Of a stretch of DNA of 64,000 nucleotides, positions 51,201 through 63,695 are shown one piece after another. Positions within the stretch are counted from its first letter, which is position 1; the number at the start of each line of letters is the position of its first letter. A model generated the notes under the pieces. It searched no databases and was not told the DNA's origin. It saw only the letters and a list, made by a program, of their open reading frames with translations. Made by a program: the position numbers and the translations under genes. The stretch is taken from the NCBI GenBank assembly GCA_023333565.1, contig JAJKFH010000770.1, forward strand, positions 806,001 to 870,000, in the 5' to 3' direction. The stretch comes from Puffinus mauretanicus. Lineage: Eukaryota; Chordata; Aves; Procellariiformes; Procellariidae.

Positions 51201-54200
51201 CGGATTTCGTAGAGAATCTAGGCACATTTACTCCAAAACTTATATACTGCACCTACAACTTGTGGTCAGCTGGGAGCCGGCTGGTGATACACATGAGCTA
51301 TCTGATGTGGTTTTGGTCTTTGTTGTCTAGTCATTAATCACAATAGAGGAAGCATAATAAAATGCATAATCTTTTCCCCGTAATTATGACTCTAGTTTGT
51401 ATTTCAGTTTAGTGCAGATCACTCAGGAGTGTGCAGGACAGAATGAGAACAACTGCCTGAACAGAATACCTAGAAATATTTTCCCATTGTGAAAAAATAG
51501 AAATTGCATCCTTTATGAAATGCAGTTGCATCCTTATGTATGCATTTGCACAGCAGGTGAAGTGCCAAGTGAACACATTCACAAAGTCTTTAGCACTCTT
51601 CTGCAGGCAGGACAGCATACCATGTCTGGACTCTACACATTCTCTAGCTCCACAAAAAGCATTAAGAAAAGTCTGATTTCAAATCTGTATTTCCATGTTT
51701 TGTGTGCTGATACTAATTAGTTCAAATAACCTGGCATATTTGAAATTCACTGTCATTATATCACTTAACACTGTATGTAACCACATATTTCCTTTGTCTG
51801 GATATTTGATGTGCACCTTGTTGTATTTATTACAATATTACTTGTTAATGCTTTTGTCTGTTGAATCAGTTGTCAGGAACAATCATAATAGTTACAAGAA
51901 ACCAATTTTATTCTGAATTGGAAGGAATGTAGTATACATGAGCATATAGTGGAAGGAGACAAAAGATGACGTTTTAGCCAGATGTGATCTATAGTATGAA
52001 ATCCTAAATGCTGTTTAAGAGTGGGACTGCACTCCACTCCAAGGTTGTTGTCATAATCATGGCATTAGGAATAGATTTTTCTTTAGTATTTGCCTATTTT
52101 TACTACAATTTTCATCAGATGATGAATACATGACAATTTTAGATTGTCTAACACAAAAGAAATAAGCTTTTTTTTTTTTTTAAATAACATATGCCTAGCA
52201 GGTTTCTGACTTTAAAATCTTTTTAAAGAGGCCTATTGTGTTTGCATGGAGCATATTTCCACTTTTCTGTGGGAGTTTTTGGATGAATGTTAGGTTCAAA
52301 GCATTTGTACACCTTACAAGATCATTTTCTGCCTGCTTAAAATCAAAACCAGAGGGAAGTTTTGATGATTAAGTGTGTACCTAGTTTCTGTGCGCAATGG
52401 CAGAGTTTAAATATATGTACTTGGAAACGGGCTTTTGCAAATTTGTTTTATTTCACAGGTAGAGAGATGAACTTTAAATCTGGCCAACAATATTACATCA
52501 GTTTTTCTGTGGCATTGGAAATGTATTATTTTCTTAGAAAGTATTTCCTTTCACTTTCAAGTGATGGCACGATCATGGGTCAGGTGCTGAAGACTGAATT
52601 CAAATGACTTGAATCCTTTTAAAAATTTGAAATACTGAACACAGGTAAGAAATTCTACAGTTCGTTAAATAGTTTTCTAATTTCTTTGCTTTCTAATAGA
52701 AAAGAAGGAGTGGGAGAAATGAGAAGGAAAGGGCCACATGCTTTTCTCTCTCAAAACATACAGAGAAAAAAAGTGGTCTTTAGTACAGTCCTTCACAACA
52801 CTAGTCATTTCACAAAGGCAGTTTACAGGAATGCGCATCTAGGGAGAACTCACGGATAAAGTCCCTCTAATGCATGTGATTCTGCATGCTTTGGCAAAGC
52901 CAGAAACTCACACTTTTGGCATATATAAAGTGTACTGGAATGTGAGGCTGAGCAGTGAACCTTTGCACTCTTCTGTTTACAACATCTGCCTGAAAAAATG
53001 ATGAGGGGAAGGTTTGGCAAGAATGACTGGGGCAGGGAGGATTTGGATCCAGGCAGGACAAAAACATAGATGTTGAATATTTGTAGCATTGATAAGAAAC
53101 ACCGATAACAAGGAGAGGAATAGAAAGGATTCTTGACATAAAAAATAAAAGCATGCCTACTTTTTGTGGGTTGACATTTCTCTAAATAAAACATGAGCTA
53201 CTACCCAAGTGCAATGCATAATTGAGTACGCAGTTCTTGGTTGCTGCATAGATTTCAAATTGGGTTCAACAAAGAGCATCACCTGTTTTTAGTCTGTTTC
53301 AATACAGAAATGACACTTGTGAAATGACACAGTTTTGTGAACCCTTGACCCAGTGACCCTTGAAATTGTTGAGTGTCGATCACATCTGACAGAAGGTTAG
53401 AGGTTTTAAAGCTAACAGGTTTCTACATAAAGATAATATGTTAAAGGTAGTATGTTTCTACAAGTTTGATGAAAATGCGGGATAGGTAGAGATCCTGACC
53501 AAAATAAAAGCTGTGGCGTTAGAGGCCCATTTGATTAGAGAACTTATGTTAGGGCAGACGTGTACCTGTATGTCCTAAAACTTATTCACACCTCACAGAT
53601 GCTCGTAAATTTCGTAGACACCAGAAACTGACCACCACAGAGAACAAGGTTTCATTATTTCTGCTGCTTATTGTACTGCTTGTTTTAACACGGTGAAGGG
53701 ACTGAAGTAAAAATACGAACCCAGAGGAACAGAGAAGGGTAGACCCTGAGCTATTTAACGTGTGTCTGTGACCTGCAGCAACAAATAATATTTGCAATTA
53801 ATGTAAATATGAAAAGTAAGACAAAGAGGAGGAAAAAACTTTTCATAGAGCAGTATGGATCGCTTGGTAAACTGAGCATAAGCAAACAACACATGTTATG
53901 AAACAGCCAGTATGTGGTAGGAATATAGAGGAAAGTCATCCGTAGATGAACAAAGAATACCAGCCTTATTTACAGGACTGGAGTCTTTATTATGGGAAGA
54001 AGTGAGTATAAAACGATCTTGAATGAATGTTAGATAATTGATTGAAAAATAACTGGCTCCATGCTGAACCCACAGTAAAAAGAGTTAGAACAGGATAAAG
54101 AGCCAGTTTTCTCTCTGTACTTATTTATTTCTCTTGACACAGAAATGAGTAAAATTGCTAATACTGTGATCAGAAGAAAGAATAATCAACTTGTTCCCCG

Positions 54201-54240
54201 TTAAAGAGCACCCCTTTAAAATACTATCAATACATACAGG
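36244..54240 (-). other. NGF: Upstream (first) NGF intron, distal half; no gene recognised
   Basis: DNA upstream of the non-coding exon in NGF orientation. It is read as intron because mammalian NGF has a very long first intron, but if transcription starts near 36.3-36.8 kb in this bird it would instead be promoter and intergenic DNA. There is no CpG island. Content: an 83-codon frame next to the exon (36272-36523), a CpG-bearing patch at about 36480-36780, a purine-rich A/G tract at about 37400-37430, a CpG-containing fleck at 38680-38735, a CR1 relic at about 40507, and simple T runs near 49064-49077 and 50718-50730. Other open frames are short and unrecognised. Confidence 0.5.
40507..40552 (+). 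mobile_element. CR1 3' end relic
   Basis: The GGGTCCCTTCCAATTCTGTG core, preceded by a degraded GACTTGACTTAACCAACCC segment, fits the sense-strand CR1 3' terminus (GAGGTCCCTTCCAACC...ATTCTGTGATTCT). Only about 45 bases are recognisable, so it is an old, short remnant. Confidence 0.65.
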
Positions 54241-54520
54241 TGTTTTCTGTGTGTTTAAAATCTTCAGTATATTTCCTTTCCATGTACCTGTCTAGCTATT
54301 CCTTGAATCCATTTACATTTTTAGCAGCAAAATACCGTGTGACTAGGAGTTCTGCAGCTTAACTACATGGTGTGCAAACAACTGCTTTCTGTTGTTACTG
54401 AATCTGTCATCAGGTGGTTCCCATTGATGCACTTAGCTTTTGTAGTGGAAGAGGCACCAAGCATCTGAGCCTTCTGAATCTGCCCATGATTTTAAGCCCC
54501 TTTGGACTTTTACTGTTTTG
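54241..54520. mobile_element. Relic of an old amniote CR1-like element, copy 1
   Basis: The stretch GGAGTTCTGCAGCTTAACTA...GTGTGCAAAC, followed by a TCCATT-CACTTAGC-like segment, GTGGAAGAGG and CATGATTTTAAGCCCC, follows the order of blocks seen in an interspersed repeat abundant in turtles and crocodilians (TTCCACAGCTTAATTAT, then TTTCATTxxGTG, then GATTTTATAGACC). The same block order is clearer at 60.1-60.7 kb in the same direction. It is strongly diverged and its boundaries are approximate. The family is assigned from memory. Confidence 0.5.
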
Positions 54521-55064
54521 CGTAAGTCCAAAAATATGGTAGTGGGGAGAGCTGAAGATTTGGGCCTAGACCCCAATACAGCAGCCAAATAGTGAGGAAA
54601 AAGGATATCTTTTTTATAGATGATGGAAGCACTTATCCTGAACTCTTGGCCAAAGGCAATATATGATAAAAAGAGAAGATACCAAAGCTGTGAACTGCAG
54701 CCAGCTGGAAAGGAAAAGCAAAAAGAACCCCCTAAAACAAAACCAAAAACCCCAAACTCACTAATGAGAGGAAGAATGGGTGGCTTCTCATATGGAAAAT
54801 CTTGTAGGTGTCAAAACAGTAATAAATACAGGCCATTATCACATAGACATCATCCTTCATCAGTGGAGCCAATTCGAGTCTTTCTCAGGAGACTGAATGT
54901 CACCCATAGTGCTGTTTCTTGGTTCTGAGTTCCTTAAAGAGCTGCTCATCCCCAGAATTCTGCCTTGATCACATCTATCCAAGAAAATAATATTGCAGAA
55001 AGTTTGCTGCTTGTTATTGACTACCCAATCCTAGTCTTCTAGTAAATGGTACATAGATCCTTCT

Positions 55065-55130
55065 TTGAGCAGGAAGCCGGGCAGATGACCTCCTGAGGTC
55101 CCTTCCAATTTTCATTTATTCTTTGATTCT
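55065..55130 (+). mobile_element. CR1 3' end relic
   Basis: The sequence contains TTTGAGCAGGAAGCCGGGCAGATGACC-like bases and then TCCTGAGGTCCCTTCCAATT, ending TTTGATTCT. This matches the sense CR1 3' terminus (GAGCAGGxGGTTGGACTAGATGACCTCCxGAGGTCCC and a terminal ATTCTxTGATTCT). The insertion is 5'-truncated, moderately diverged and on the plus strand. Confidence 0.85.
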
Positions 55131-57427
55131 ACACTTCTTCTCAATATTTGAAGGCCATCTTCCTCTCAGAGAACCCTGTATAACTAACTTGCTTAATTTG
55201 TTCTATATACTGTTTTTTTAACAAAAAATTATTTGTGTTTGTCACTTTGAAGTATTTTCCATGTTTCAAGTCCAACACAAAGCTTAGTTCTTTTCTAGAT
55301 GTGTGAAGATGTAGCAATAATTAAAAAAAAAAAAAGGAAAGATGTAACTATGCATTTATTTTTCCTGCTACTTAAGAATTCTTAGGAGATCAGAAACAAA
55401 CAGAAAAGTATACAAATGTGACATTTTCTGGTGATAAGCAATCTGAACAAGCTTGTCAAACATGATGCTGTAGGTGGTCTCCATAATTCTACTTGTGTTC
55501 ATAAGGTGCTAGCACACAAAAAAAAGACAGAAAGCCGTGGAAAACTTAAGATACCCTCTACATTATTAATTTTGGATGCGGAATTTCCTGTTCTCTTACC
55601 GGTACATAAGGAGCATATATCCATTGACCACAAAAGACACTTAAGATTTTCTTAATTCAGACAGAAAGTTGTAACTTTTGCAATGCAAAGCATTACTACT
55701 GTCAGTGGGCAAGGCAGACAGTAGGGAGTACTCCCTTTATTCACGTGGGGCTTGTGTGCAATATCATTATCCAGCAAGGCGTCTGGTAGAAAATAGAAGT
55801 GAAATAAGCCTATACTTGGGTTACTGAAGTTATAACCAAGCAAACCTTGGAAGCTTGATGTATTAGTACAAAACAGAATAAAGTCAATGGTTACTTGGGG
55901 AATCCATTGCCTTTCTAGAGAATCTGAAAATCGCTCAAATTTAATGAAATGTAGCTATACATTTCAAAGTAAAAGCAACAATCCCTATATCCACGTGCAT
56001 ATCTAGTTCAAAAGAATTAATGTATTAATGAAATTCAGAACATTTAAATTCTCCTAAGATTACATGCGTGTGTATTTGTCTCCTAGGTTTTGAGCACTTC
56101 ACACTCATAGTGTGCTTGATTCCTTGAGATCTGTAGAGATAAAGAGCAGTGAAATTTGAATGGAGTATGAAACTCTACTAAATGTAAATTATTAGAAAGC
56201 ATTTCTTTTGTTTGTTTCTAACTTACTAAAACCTTAGGAACAAATGGACACAAATTTAAACACAAAAGCAGCATGTACAGTTTGTTTCCTAGGGAATTCC
56301 AGAAATGCAAGCAGAAGCTGATACGGAATGCAATGTAAGTTAGCATACCTCTCTTAGCAAGTGCCCTATAGAACACATTATTTGTGGGTATCTCAGTTTT
56401 TAAATGCCCAATTTTCAGTTCCTGGGATCGAATTTCCAAAGCTGTTGTGCTTCCAAATTCCATATTGTTTTTCAGATGCTTCAGAACCTGCTAAGTGGGT
56501 CCTAAATATGACACACAAATACAGTGCAACTGGAAATTAGTAGCTGGTTTTGAAAAAAAATTGTCCTTTCTGTTGTAGATCATCCTGCCCTGAAGCAAAT
56601 TGTCCTATGAAGTCACAAATCTCGGAGCAGCAGCTGCCTACAGACTGTGCAATGTAGCAGTCCCTCAGTTGCAGTTAGAAAGTTTGCTTCATACATCTAA
56701 ATAAGATGAAGAATTTGTGCGTTTTCAGAGATGGCTATTCTATGCCCCCTTGCCCATTGTTAATGAGGGAAAATGCCATTGTTGAAAGGCTTCTGTGTGG
56801 AAGTGTTAATTTTCAGTCTGAAATATGAAAGCACCAGAAGATTAAGGATATGGACAGCTGCAGTGACAAAAGACATCCATGTCTGGACAGCTTGACAATT
56901 GACTTGCCTACTGACCCACTGCAGCTGACATGCCCTGCTGACCCGCCCTAAAGGCCACAATGTAATCATTTTCATGATTAATGAAAGTACTGTTCCTAAG
57001 TAGGTCTGAATTTATAGTTACTTTCGTCAGAATTGTGAGTTGTTCTTGAAATGAGTTAAGCAATGAATAGTTCAAATGAGCAATTTGTATGGCTGTGGTA
57101 ATGCACGTGCCTTAAACACCTTGCTGGTCTGGGGCTGGTACATAGAGTGTCTCAAAAGGATCGTGAAATAATGGCAGGAAATGATGCGTTTTGGAAAATG
57201 CAGGCTGTGTCATTCACCACAGGGCAAATCTCTTTGTGAACAAGCAGAGGCCTTTTTTCATACCTGAGTCATCCAGGACATAAAGGCTTCAAAAAAAGAA
57301 AAGATATGTTTCAAAATAGAGAAACACATATTCTGTGAGCCAGAGCTGTTAAACATATTATAATCAAAGTAATATACAGCAATGAGGTGCTCAGCAAATT
57401 TCCATCACAGAAATTTTTGAAGAACTC

Positions 57428-57452
57428 TTTTTTTTTTTTTTTTTTTTTTTTT
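57428..57452. repeat. 25-base T tract
   Basis: This is the longest homopolymer in the window. On the NGF-sense strand it is a run of 25 A. No retroposed gene body or target-site duplication was recognised beside it. Confidence 0.92.
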
Positions 57453-58053
57453 AAGAGCCTGGATTGCATATGGTTGTGTAAAGAACAAAATAAAGACAAT
57501 CAAAGTAAATCAGTGAACCAGACCACAGAAGAATCCGTGTCACCTTTATAACTATACAATACAGAGGGGAAAACATGAAACTATTAAGAATAGGAAAAAA
57601 ATCAAAATAGTGATTTTTAGACTAGCAAAGCCCTACTTAGCAAATAGAAAGTTGTCAAAGAAATAATCTGCTTCCCAGCGGTATTTCTACAGGGCTAATG
57701 TATCATTGTAGGTCAGAACTGTCAGAAATAGTCTAATCTTTTATTAGTGTTCTGAGCAGTTAACAACTAACTGAGCTAAATCAATTTTTGTCGCATACTC
57801 TTCAACACAGCAACATTTCTCACAAATACGGCAGTTCAAATAAATGACCAACCCTCAGTGTAAGAAGCAGATTCATTTTATCTATTATTCATTCATTTAA
57901 GTAATTTTATTCCTGGAAGGAGCTTCATATTTGCATAACATAAATGGTCATTATGATTTTGTCAATAATATGTAAACCAAGGCCAAAAACAAAGTCAAAG
58001 AAATTGTCTTACCTTCTGTTTGATTTTTTTCTGTCTTTGTGCTTGAATATTTT

Positions 58054-58115
58054 TCCACTGAAATCAATGGGAGTTTTGATACGTAAGAGGTCAATGGGAG
58101 CAGAATCTGATCCTT
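58054..58115. repeat. Possible ancient amniote interspersed-repeat motif
   Basis: CACTGAAATCAATGGGAGTT followed by a short spacer and then CAGAATCTGATCC resembles a motif found in many copies across reptile and bird genomes, of the form CATTGAAATCAATGGGAGTTTTGxCTGAGTAAGxxxTGCAGGATxTGxxCC. A second GTCAATGGGAG occurs within it at about 58090. The family name is uncertain. Confidence 0.45.
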
Positions 58116-60099
58116 TATTAGCACATTGTTATGGACCCTATGGGAACAGGAAATTTGATTTTGGAGCCAGGAACATAAATTAGGGAAAGATTTTTTGGAA
58201 TCAGTTTAATGGTCCGTGTTCAATGTTCCATTTTAGAAAATCCCTGAACAAAAGAAGTCTTGAACTACATCAAGTGGTCTGGCTACTGCAGGTATGATTT
58301 CTGACAGTGATCAGAGTTGTGTTCAGAAAATATTTGTAGGGACTGTCAGACTGAGGGGAGACTGCGTTAGGGTTTGGGTTGTAAAGTCCAGGCTAGGCAA
58401 TTCCTCAGGATTTTTGCTATGCGTTGTCACCATCTCACAGTTTCTTCCAGGGAATACCACTATGAAATGTGGAAGCTATGTTCATGTCATAAAACTGATC
58501 CCAGCAACAGAGAATGTGAGTCTGATAGATCTTGATTTGGGTCATCTGATAGTGTCAACTACTATGCCATAAAATCTCAAAGCATTGTTGTAAATGCAAG
58601 AGCCTAGGGAAAAAAGAAGAAAGGCTCTTTACTGGAAAATAAACATTGTCTCCAAGATAAGGAAAAGTCAGAGATGTTTCATTCATTGAACAATGGCACA
58701 GGAAATTCAAATGATGCTACAGAAGCCTGGCAGTAAAGACATCAAGCACGTTATTTCAAACTACCTCATGCAGTCATTTTAATTTTGGATTTAGATAATA
58801 TGCCAGAGAAGTCTCGTTCATGTATATATGTACGTAGGGCCTGATTTCTACATGCATTCAGCATTTTTCATCTTAATAGCTGTATACAGGCTCAAAATAC
58901 TGAGCAGCACTTTGCATATTTTCTCCTGCTGTACAGTAATGGTATAATCTAAATGTCTTTCACATGAATATAGTCACACAGACGTTATGCCTCAAGGTAG
59001 TCAAGTACAGTATCTTTCTGTCTCTCATTCTTCTAAACACATGAAAGCAACTGTGCAGTGCGGTGTACTTGGGTGTGCTTCATTTGGAGCTAATGCATTT
59101 AGAGACGTGCTGACTAGTGAATTGCTGTAGCCGACTCTGTATATCCTTGGTGACTTCCCAACTCTCTGCCAATGCAGTCAGTGTCTTACATCTTCATTTG
59201 TTTATCCATTTTCCTGTATCCCCATAATTGTTTACAAGTGCCAGATATTAATGTTTCAGTACATTGTAACTCATTTGCAAGTACTTAATAATCTCAGAGA
59301 AACAAAATTTGTGGGCACAAAATTCCACTTTTACGCACAGGAAGTTCTGAATAATTGTAGTGTTTCTTTATACATGCTATAGGCTGAAAAACACATTTAA
59401 TGCGTCAATAACAAGTCAGCTACACTTGGGGATAGGTTAGCAAAATCAGGTTGACATCTCAGGTCTCTGCCTTTCAACCTCGGAGTATGCTGGCAGTTCT
59501 TGGCATTCAGGTTTCACTGTTTGCACTGCCATTCTCTGGACTGTTGGATTTTGCAGGGTGATGCAGTTCTCAGAGTGAATGGTGTATTGTCAGTGTAATT
59601 AATGATGTAATATTTCCATGCTACTTTTTATTTAGATGTATGTATAATATTTTTAGTGAAAGCAGTTAGAAAAGGTTTGAGTTCAATAATGAGTTTCAAA
59701 TAAGGTGTCGGCTCCCCAAATAAACAGGACTCAAAGATATGAGATAAAATTGTATTTTCCCGTTTGCAGTATATTTCAGCAAATTTCACAAGATCAACCA
59801 GTTATGTACTTTCATAGGCCTTTCTCCAGTATCTCAGTCATAATCTATTTAGACATTGATTCACCTAAATAGCTGTAAATCTCACCATTAATGTCTTTCT
59901 GTAGCGGAAGCTTACATGAACACATGCCTACACCTAATTCTTGAACAAAAATTAAAATAAAGAATGCTATCTTTACCTTTTTGTTTTGCCAGAATCACCA
60001 TTCTTTCATCAGCGAACTAGCAACCCATAGTAAATACTACATAGTCACCTTTCTTCTTGCTAGGATAGGTCAAGTATTTGACAGGCTAAAACACTGAGA

Positions 60100-60720
60100 A
60101 GGTTGGGGTGTCTGTACTAGAACAGGAGTTCATCCAGGTCAGTATTCTGTCTGCTGCAGTAGCTAACAGTGTTTAGGGAGTGGTGTACGAATAGGGCAAC
60201 CATATGGTAATCATCTCCTTGGTGTACTCTCCCACTCAGCAGTCATTTTTGAATCACAGGTAGTGTCTTTGCTTTTAGTATGTCTGATTACTTTCTGAAC
60301 CCCTGCGATCTACAATGTCCTGTGGAAAGGAATTCCATAGCTCAATTATGCATGGAGAGAGGAACCACCTTCTTTTGTTTGCCTTGAGCTTGCCACCTGC
60401 TAGTTTTATTTCCTGCTCCTCAATTTTTGAACTCTGCAACAAGACAACAGCCATTTCCTTTTAAACATCTCAAGGACAATTATGACTATAAATATCTTCG
60501 TTATACCCCTCCTCAGCCGTCCCTTTTCTAGACTTAGAAATTGTAATCTATGTAGTTTCTCTAAATACGGAAAATGTTCCAGGCCTTTCATTATCCTGCA
60601 CTTTTTCTTGTTTTACTTTATTCTTTTTCTGAGATGTAAATGATGACCAGAACTACAAGCAATATTCAGGATGTGGGGACAGTATAGGTTTATATCAAGG
60701 GTCTGAGATTTTCTTTCCAC
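60100..60720. mobile_element. Relic of an old amniote CR1-like element, copy 2
   Basis: A roughly 600-base stretch keeps the characteristic block order: GGAATTCCATAGCTCAATTA...GAGAGAGGAACCACCTTCTTTTG, then CTTGCCACCTGCTAGTTTTATTT, then CTCCTCAGCCGTCCCTTTTC, and finally TGACCAGAACTACAAGCAAT...TCAGGATGTGGGGACAGTAT followed by TTTATAT. As I recall it, this is the layout of an interspersed repeat common in turtle and crocodilian genomes and usually classed with CR1/L3-type LINEs. It has no intact coding sequence. The insertion must predate modern birds. Strand of the element is not assigned. Confidence 0.72.
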
Positions 60721-63484
60721 CAACTAAGTTACATAGCTTTAGTATTAGTGGAACCGGGCAGATGAGAGTGCACGTAACTCGCATTAATAGATAGTACGAT
60801 CTCTTGGCAACAGCAAAAATGATCTTGCTTTGCTTGGCCACATAATTTTTGGTATAAATACACACACATGCAAATATTTAATGAATTCAGCAGAGCTGCA
60901 CAAAGGGCATTGTGTCAGGAGAACAAGCCACATGCATCCCATAGGACATCTGTCCCAGAGCGGGAGACGCTTCTGTCATAGAAATGCTCTAAAATACATT
61001 GGCCTCTGTGACCAGACTCAAGTTAAATTCAGCACAGGGAGAATTTCCTTCTTCCTGTGAAAGAAATGTAGTTGTAGTAGCATTGTTACATGTGCCTTTC
61101 ACTTTCTTTACCATGAGGCAAGTTTAGTGGGAAGAGGTGTTATCTTATATTTCTCTAAGTGTATCAGCTGATCTAATAAATCTTTTAGTTCATGGTCACT
61201 TTCTGAATAAGCCCTTAAAACTTCTTTTCATGACAGGGCGGTTGCCAGCAGAGGTCACCATTGCTGTAGCCAGGTTGAAAGGAGTTGAGTTTCACTAGCT
61301 TTTATTAGGCTGAGATTTGAAGGATAGACAAATATTTCTAAACCCACCAATCCATCATTGGTGTTTGGTGTTAGAATATTAAATCTTGTGGAATGAAACC
61401 ATTAATTTTATTAATCCCTTACTTTTTATCAGCAGTGTTTGTTCTTAAAATATAGACTTTAAAAATGGCAGAATTATGTTAACTTCTTAAAATTGCCAGT
61501 ATTTTTTCCACATGCCTTTAATTTAATTCAATTAGTGCTAATTAATATGTATTCAATATTCTGTTAGTCCTAAAAGCATTTTGTAAAGAAACAGAAAACC
61601 AATTAATAGAATTTGCATTTAAAGGGACATTTTTATATGGCCAAAGCCATGGAGCAATAGGGGAATTTATGGGACTTACTTATTCTATTGATTGAAATAA
61701 TATAGTTTTAAAATGTGTTCTATCTAACCCTTGTTCTAGATATCCCATTAAAGAAAGACATTTTACACTTGAAAATGCTAATCTTAATACATATTTTAAG
61801 TATTTTTCTAACCTGATTTTTTAAAATTAACATCTTACGGTGATTACATAGACTTCCTAGTTATTCTATGTAACAGTTGTTTACTTAGCATATGGGTTAT
61901 AATGATCCTTTGTGCTCACTGTAATTCTCCACTGAACTTAAATGAAGACATCTGAAAAGATCATTTAAGCTTCTGATTGAGAAAATGGACACTGCTTAGC
62001 TAAGAGGATGAGAAAAAGAAAGCCACAGTTACTTTCTTTACTACCTTATTGTGAGACTGACAAATCCTTTTAGAATGAGTGGCTGGGATTGATCAAGATG
62101 TGAAATCACTATTACTCTTCAGGATGGCTCCTCTCCAGACCTTGCTGAGATTTGTTAGAGAATTATTCATATATATAATTATTAATATATTTAAAGGCCA
62201 AATCTTCCTTATCATACTCATGTGAATGCTCCAGTTTATTTGGTTCTTCATTCTATCACTGTAACCTCTTTGTGAAAGTGCAGAAAATACTGTAACCTTT
62301 TGAGTTTCAGACAAATGTCTGAAATGGTAGTTGTCAGGGTTATTTTAAAAAGCCTGTTTCTCGTAGTATCTGAAACAGCTCAGAAGTGCAAAGAGTATGA
62401 ACGTACAGACAAGTTAGCTTCCTCTCGATCTTTTTGCAGATAATTGTCACATTTTATTTTGGTTTAGCAAAAAAGTGCCCAAAAGACTTTATTGTGAAAC
62501 TCTAATGCATGAAAACACCCATAAATTATCTGTCTAACAGTTACAATGCAACTTCAAAGTTGTGACAACTTGGAAAAACCAGCCTGACAAGCATGCTCAC
62601 TTTCACTGTTTTTCTAAAACTTCTTGAGCATATAAGGAGAATTTAAAGTGAAGAAGGCAACTGAAGCACAAACACTTTCTGTTCTCAGCACACAAATTCC
62701 TTCTGTCTCCCTGACTGGGGTCCCCGTTTTTGTCTCTGACTAGTGTATCAGATAAAACAGTGTTATCCCCCGGTATAAATCAGCAAACACTGTCAGTTTC
62801 ATCCTGTCACTAACAGGCAGGCAGCAGGGAGTTTGTAAGCTTTTCCAAGTGGACATCCTAGAGGGTACACAGTCTCTAGTGAACTACTGCTCTGCCTATA
62901 GCTAAAGGGTTTCTGCCTTGGGCCAGTCATGCTTTGATTTACCAGAATTTTATATTAGTAAAGAAAGAAAGGAATTCTTATGTAGAGTAGAATTATCATA
63001 GTAAAAAAACCCAGGAAAGTGTTAAGTAAGCCTTAATGCTCAGAACAAAGACAGTAAAGAATTTTCATATAGGTGTAACTGCTGTACGATGCAAATAAAA
63101 CTAAGTTCTCATATACCTGGATAAAAAGAATGAGAAGAATTCTTAGGTTTCTCTAAGATTAAGCTGTTCTTACTAAAGATGTTTTTCAAGCTTTAAGCTT
63201 AAACATAAATGCTTTATGAACACCTTCCAGATGTGCATGCAGTTTAACCTGCATTAGTAAATGCAATTTTCAGTTTCACTAGACCACGCGTTTCTTGCAA
63301 ATGCTATTTTTAAGCAATGAGCACTCCGTATTTCAAAGACATCTGATCTGTTGCTCCTCTAGAGAGCGAAAATCACTGTACAGCAAAAACACATTGGCTA
63401 ATTTTGAAGATACCAAACTTCCACAACTGGCGCAACAGCCACATTACTCGCTTTGTGAAAACTGACTGTTGTGGGGTCACTCAC
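60721..63484 (-). other. NGF: NGF first intron, proximal part (relative to 5' end)
   Basis: Very AT-rich sequence between the repeat relic and the candidate 5' exon. Beyond the homeodomain-motif block, no gene, RNA or repeat was recognised. The open frames are short. Confidence 0.4.
61400..61620. promoter_or_regulatory. Homeodomain/octamer motif-rich block (candidate enhancer)
   Basis: Within about 220 bases there are many TAAT/ATTA cores (for example near 61401-61414, 61517-61555 and 61600-61607) and a perfect POU octamer ATTTGCAT at 61611-61618. Such motifs are expected by chance in AT-rich DNA, so the call rests on density plus the exact octamer. It would sit in the NGF first intron, a place where neural enhancers would make sense. 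This is inference only. Confidence 0.2.
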
Positions 63485-63695
63485 CTTAGAGCAGTATCAC
63501 TGCACACCGGGGGTAGAGGGAATCCGGAGGGTTGTCCAAGCTGTTTTGTAGTCTGTAGCACCCCAGTCCGTGGACACTTTCCCAAGCCAGAAGAGCCATT
63601 CACATTCCCTCTGCCTTTCCAGCCTCATTCACTGCTCTGAGGGCTCAGCTAGCTGCACTGACTCACAGAAATTAAGCTCCCTCTGGGTCCTAGTG
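63485..63695 (-). other. Weak candidate for an additional NGF 5' exon
   Basis: The minus strand shows a near-perfect donor, CTCTAAG|GTGAGTGA, after base 63485, and a possible acceptor, GTTTACAG, before 63695, giving a 211-base exon. The region is GC-richer than its surroundings. It contains a consensus AP-1 site, TGACTCA, at 63659-63665; mammalian NGF is known to be induced through an AP-1 site near the promoter in the first intron. No sequence match to mammalian NGF exon 1 was seen. The exon could instead be a transcription start rather than an internal exon, or be chance. Confidence 0.22.

Larger units (their letters stand above)
54521..60099 (-). other. NGF: NGF first intron, middle part
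   Basis: Unique AT-rich DNA apart from the CR1 relic at 55065, the 25-base T run at 57428 and the short ancient-repeat motif at 58054. The open frames here (for example 54620-54928 plus and 58294-58572 plus) show no domains and are treated as chance. Confidence 0.45.

Noticed and set aside
57428..57452. T25 tract as the tail of a processed retrogene on the minus strand
   Set aside because: No recognisable gene body lies next to it and no flanking target-site duplication was seen.
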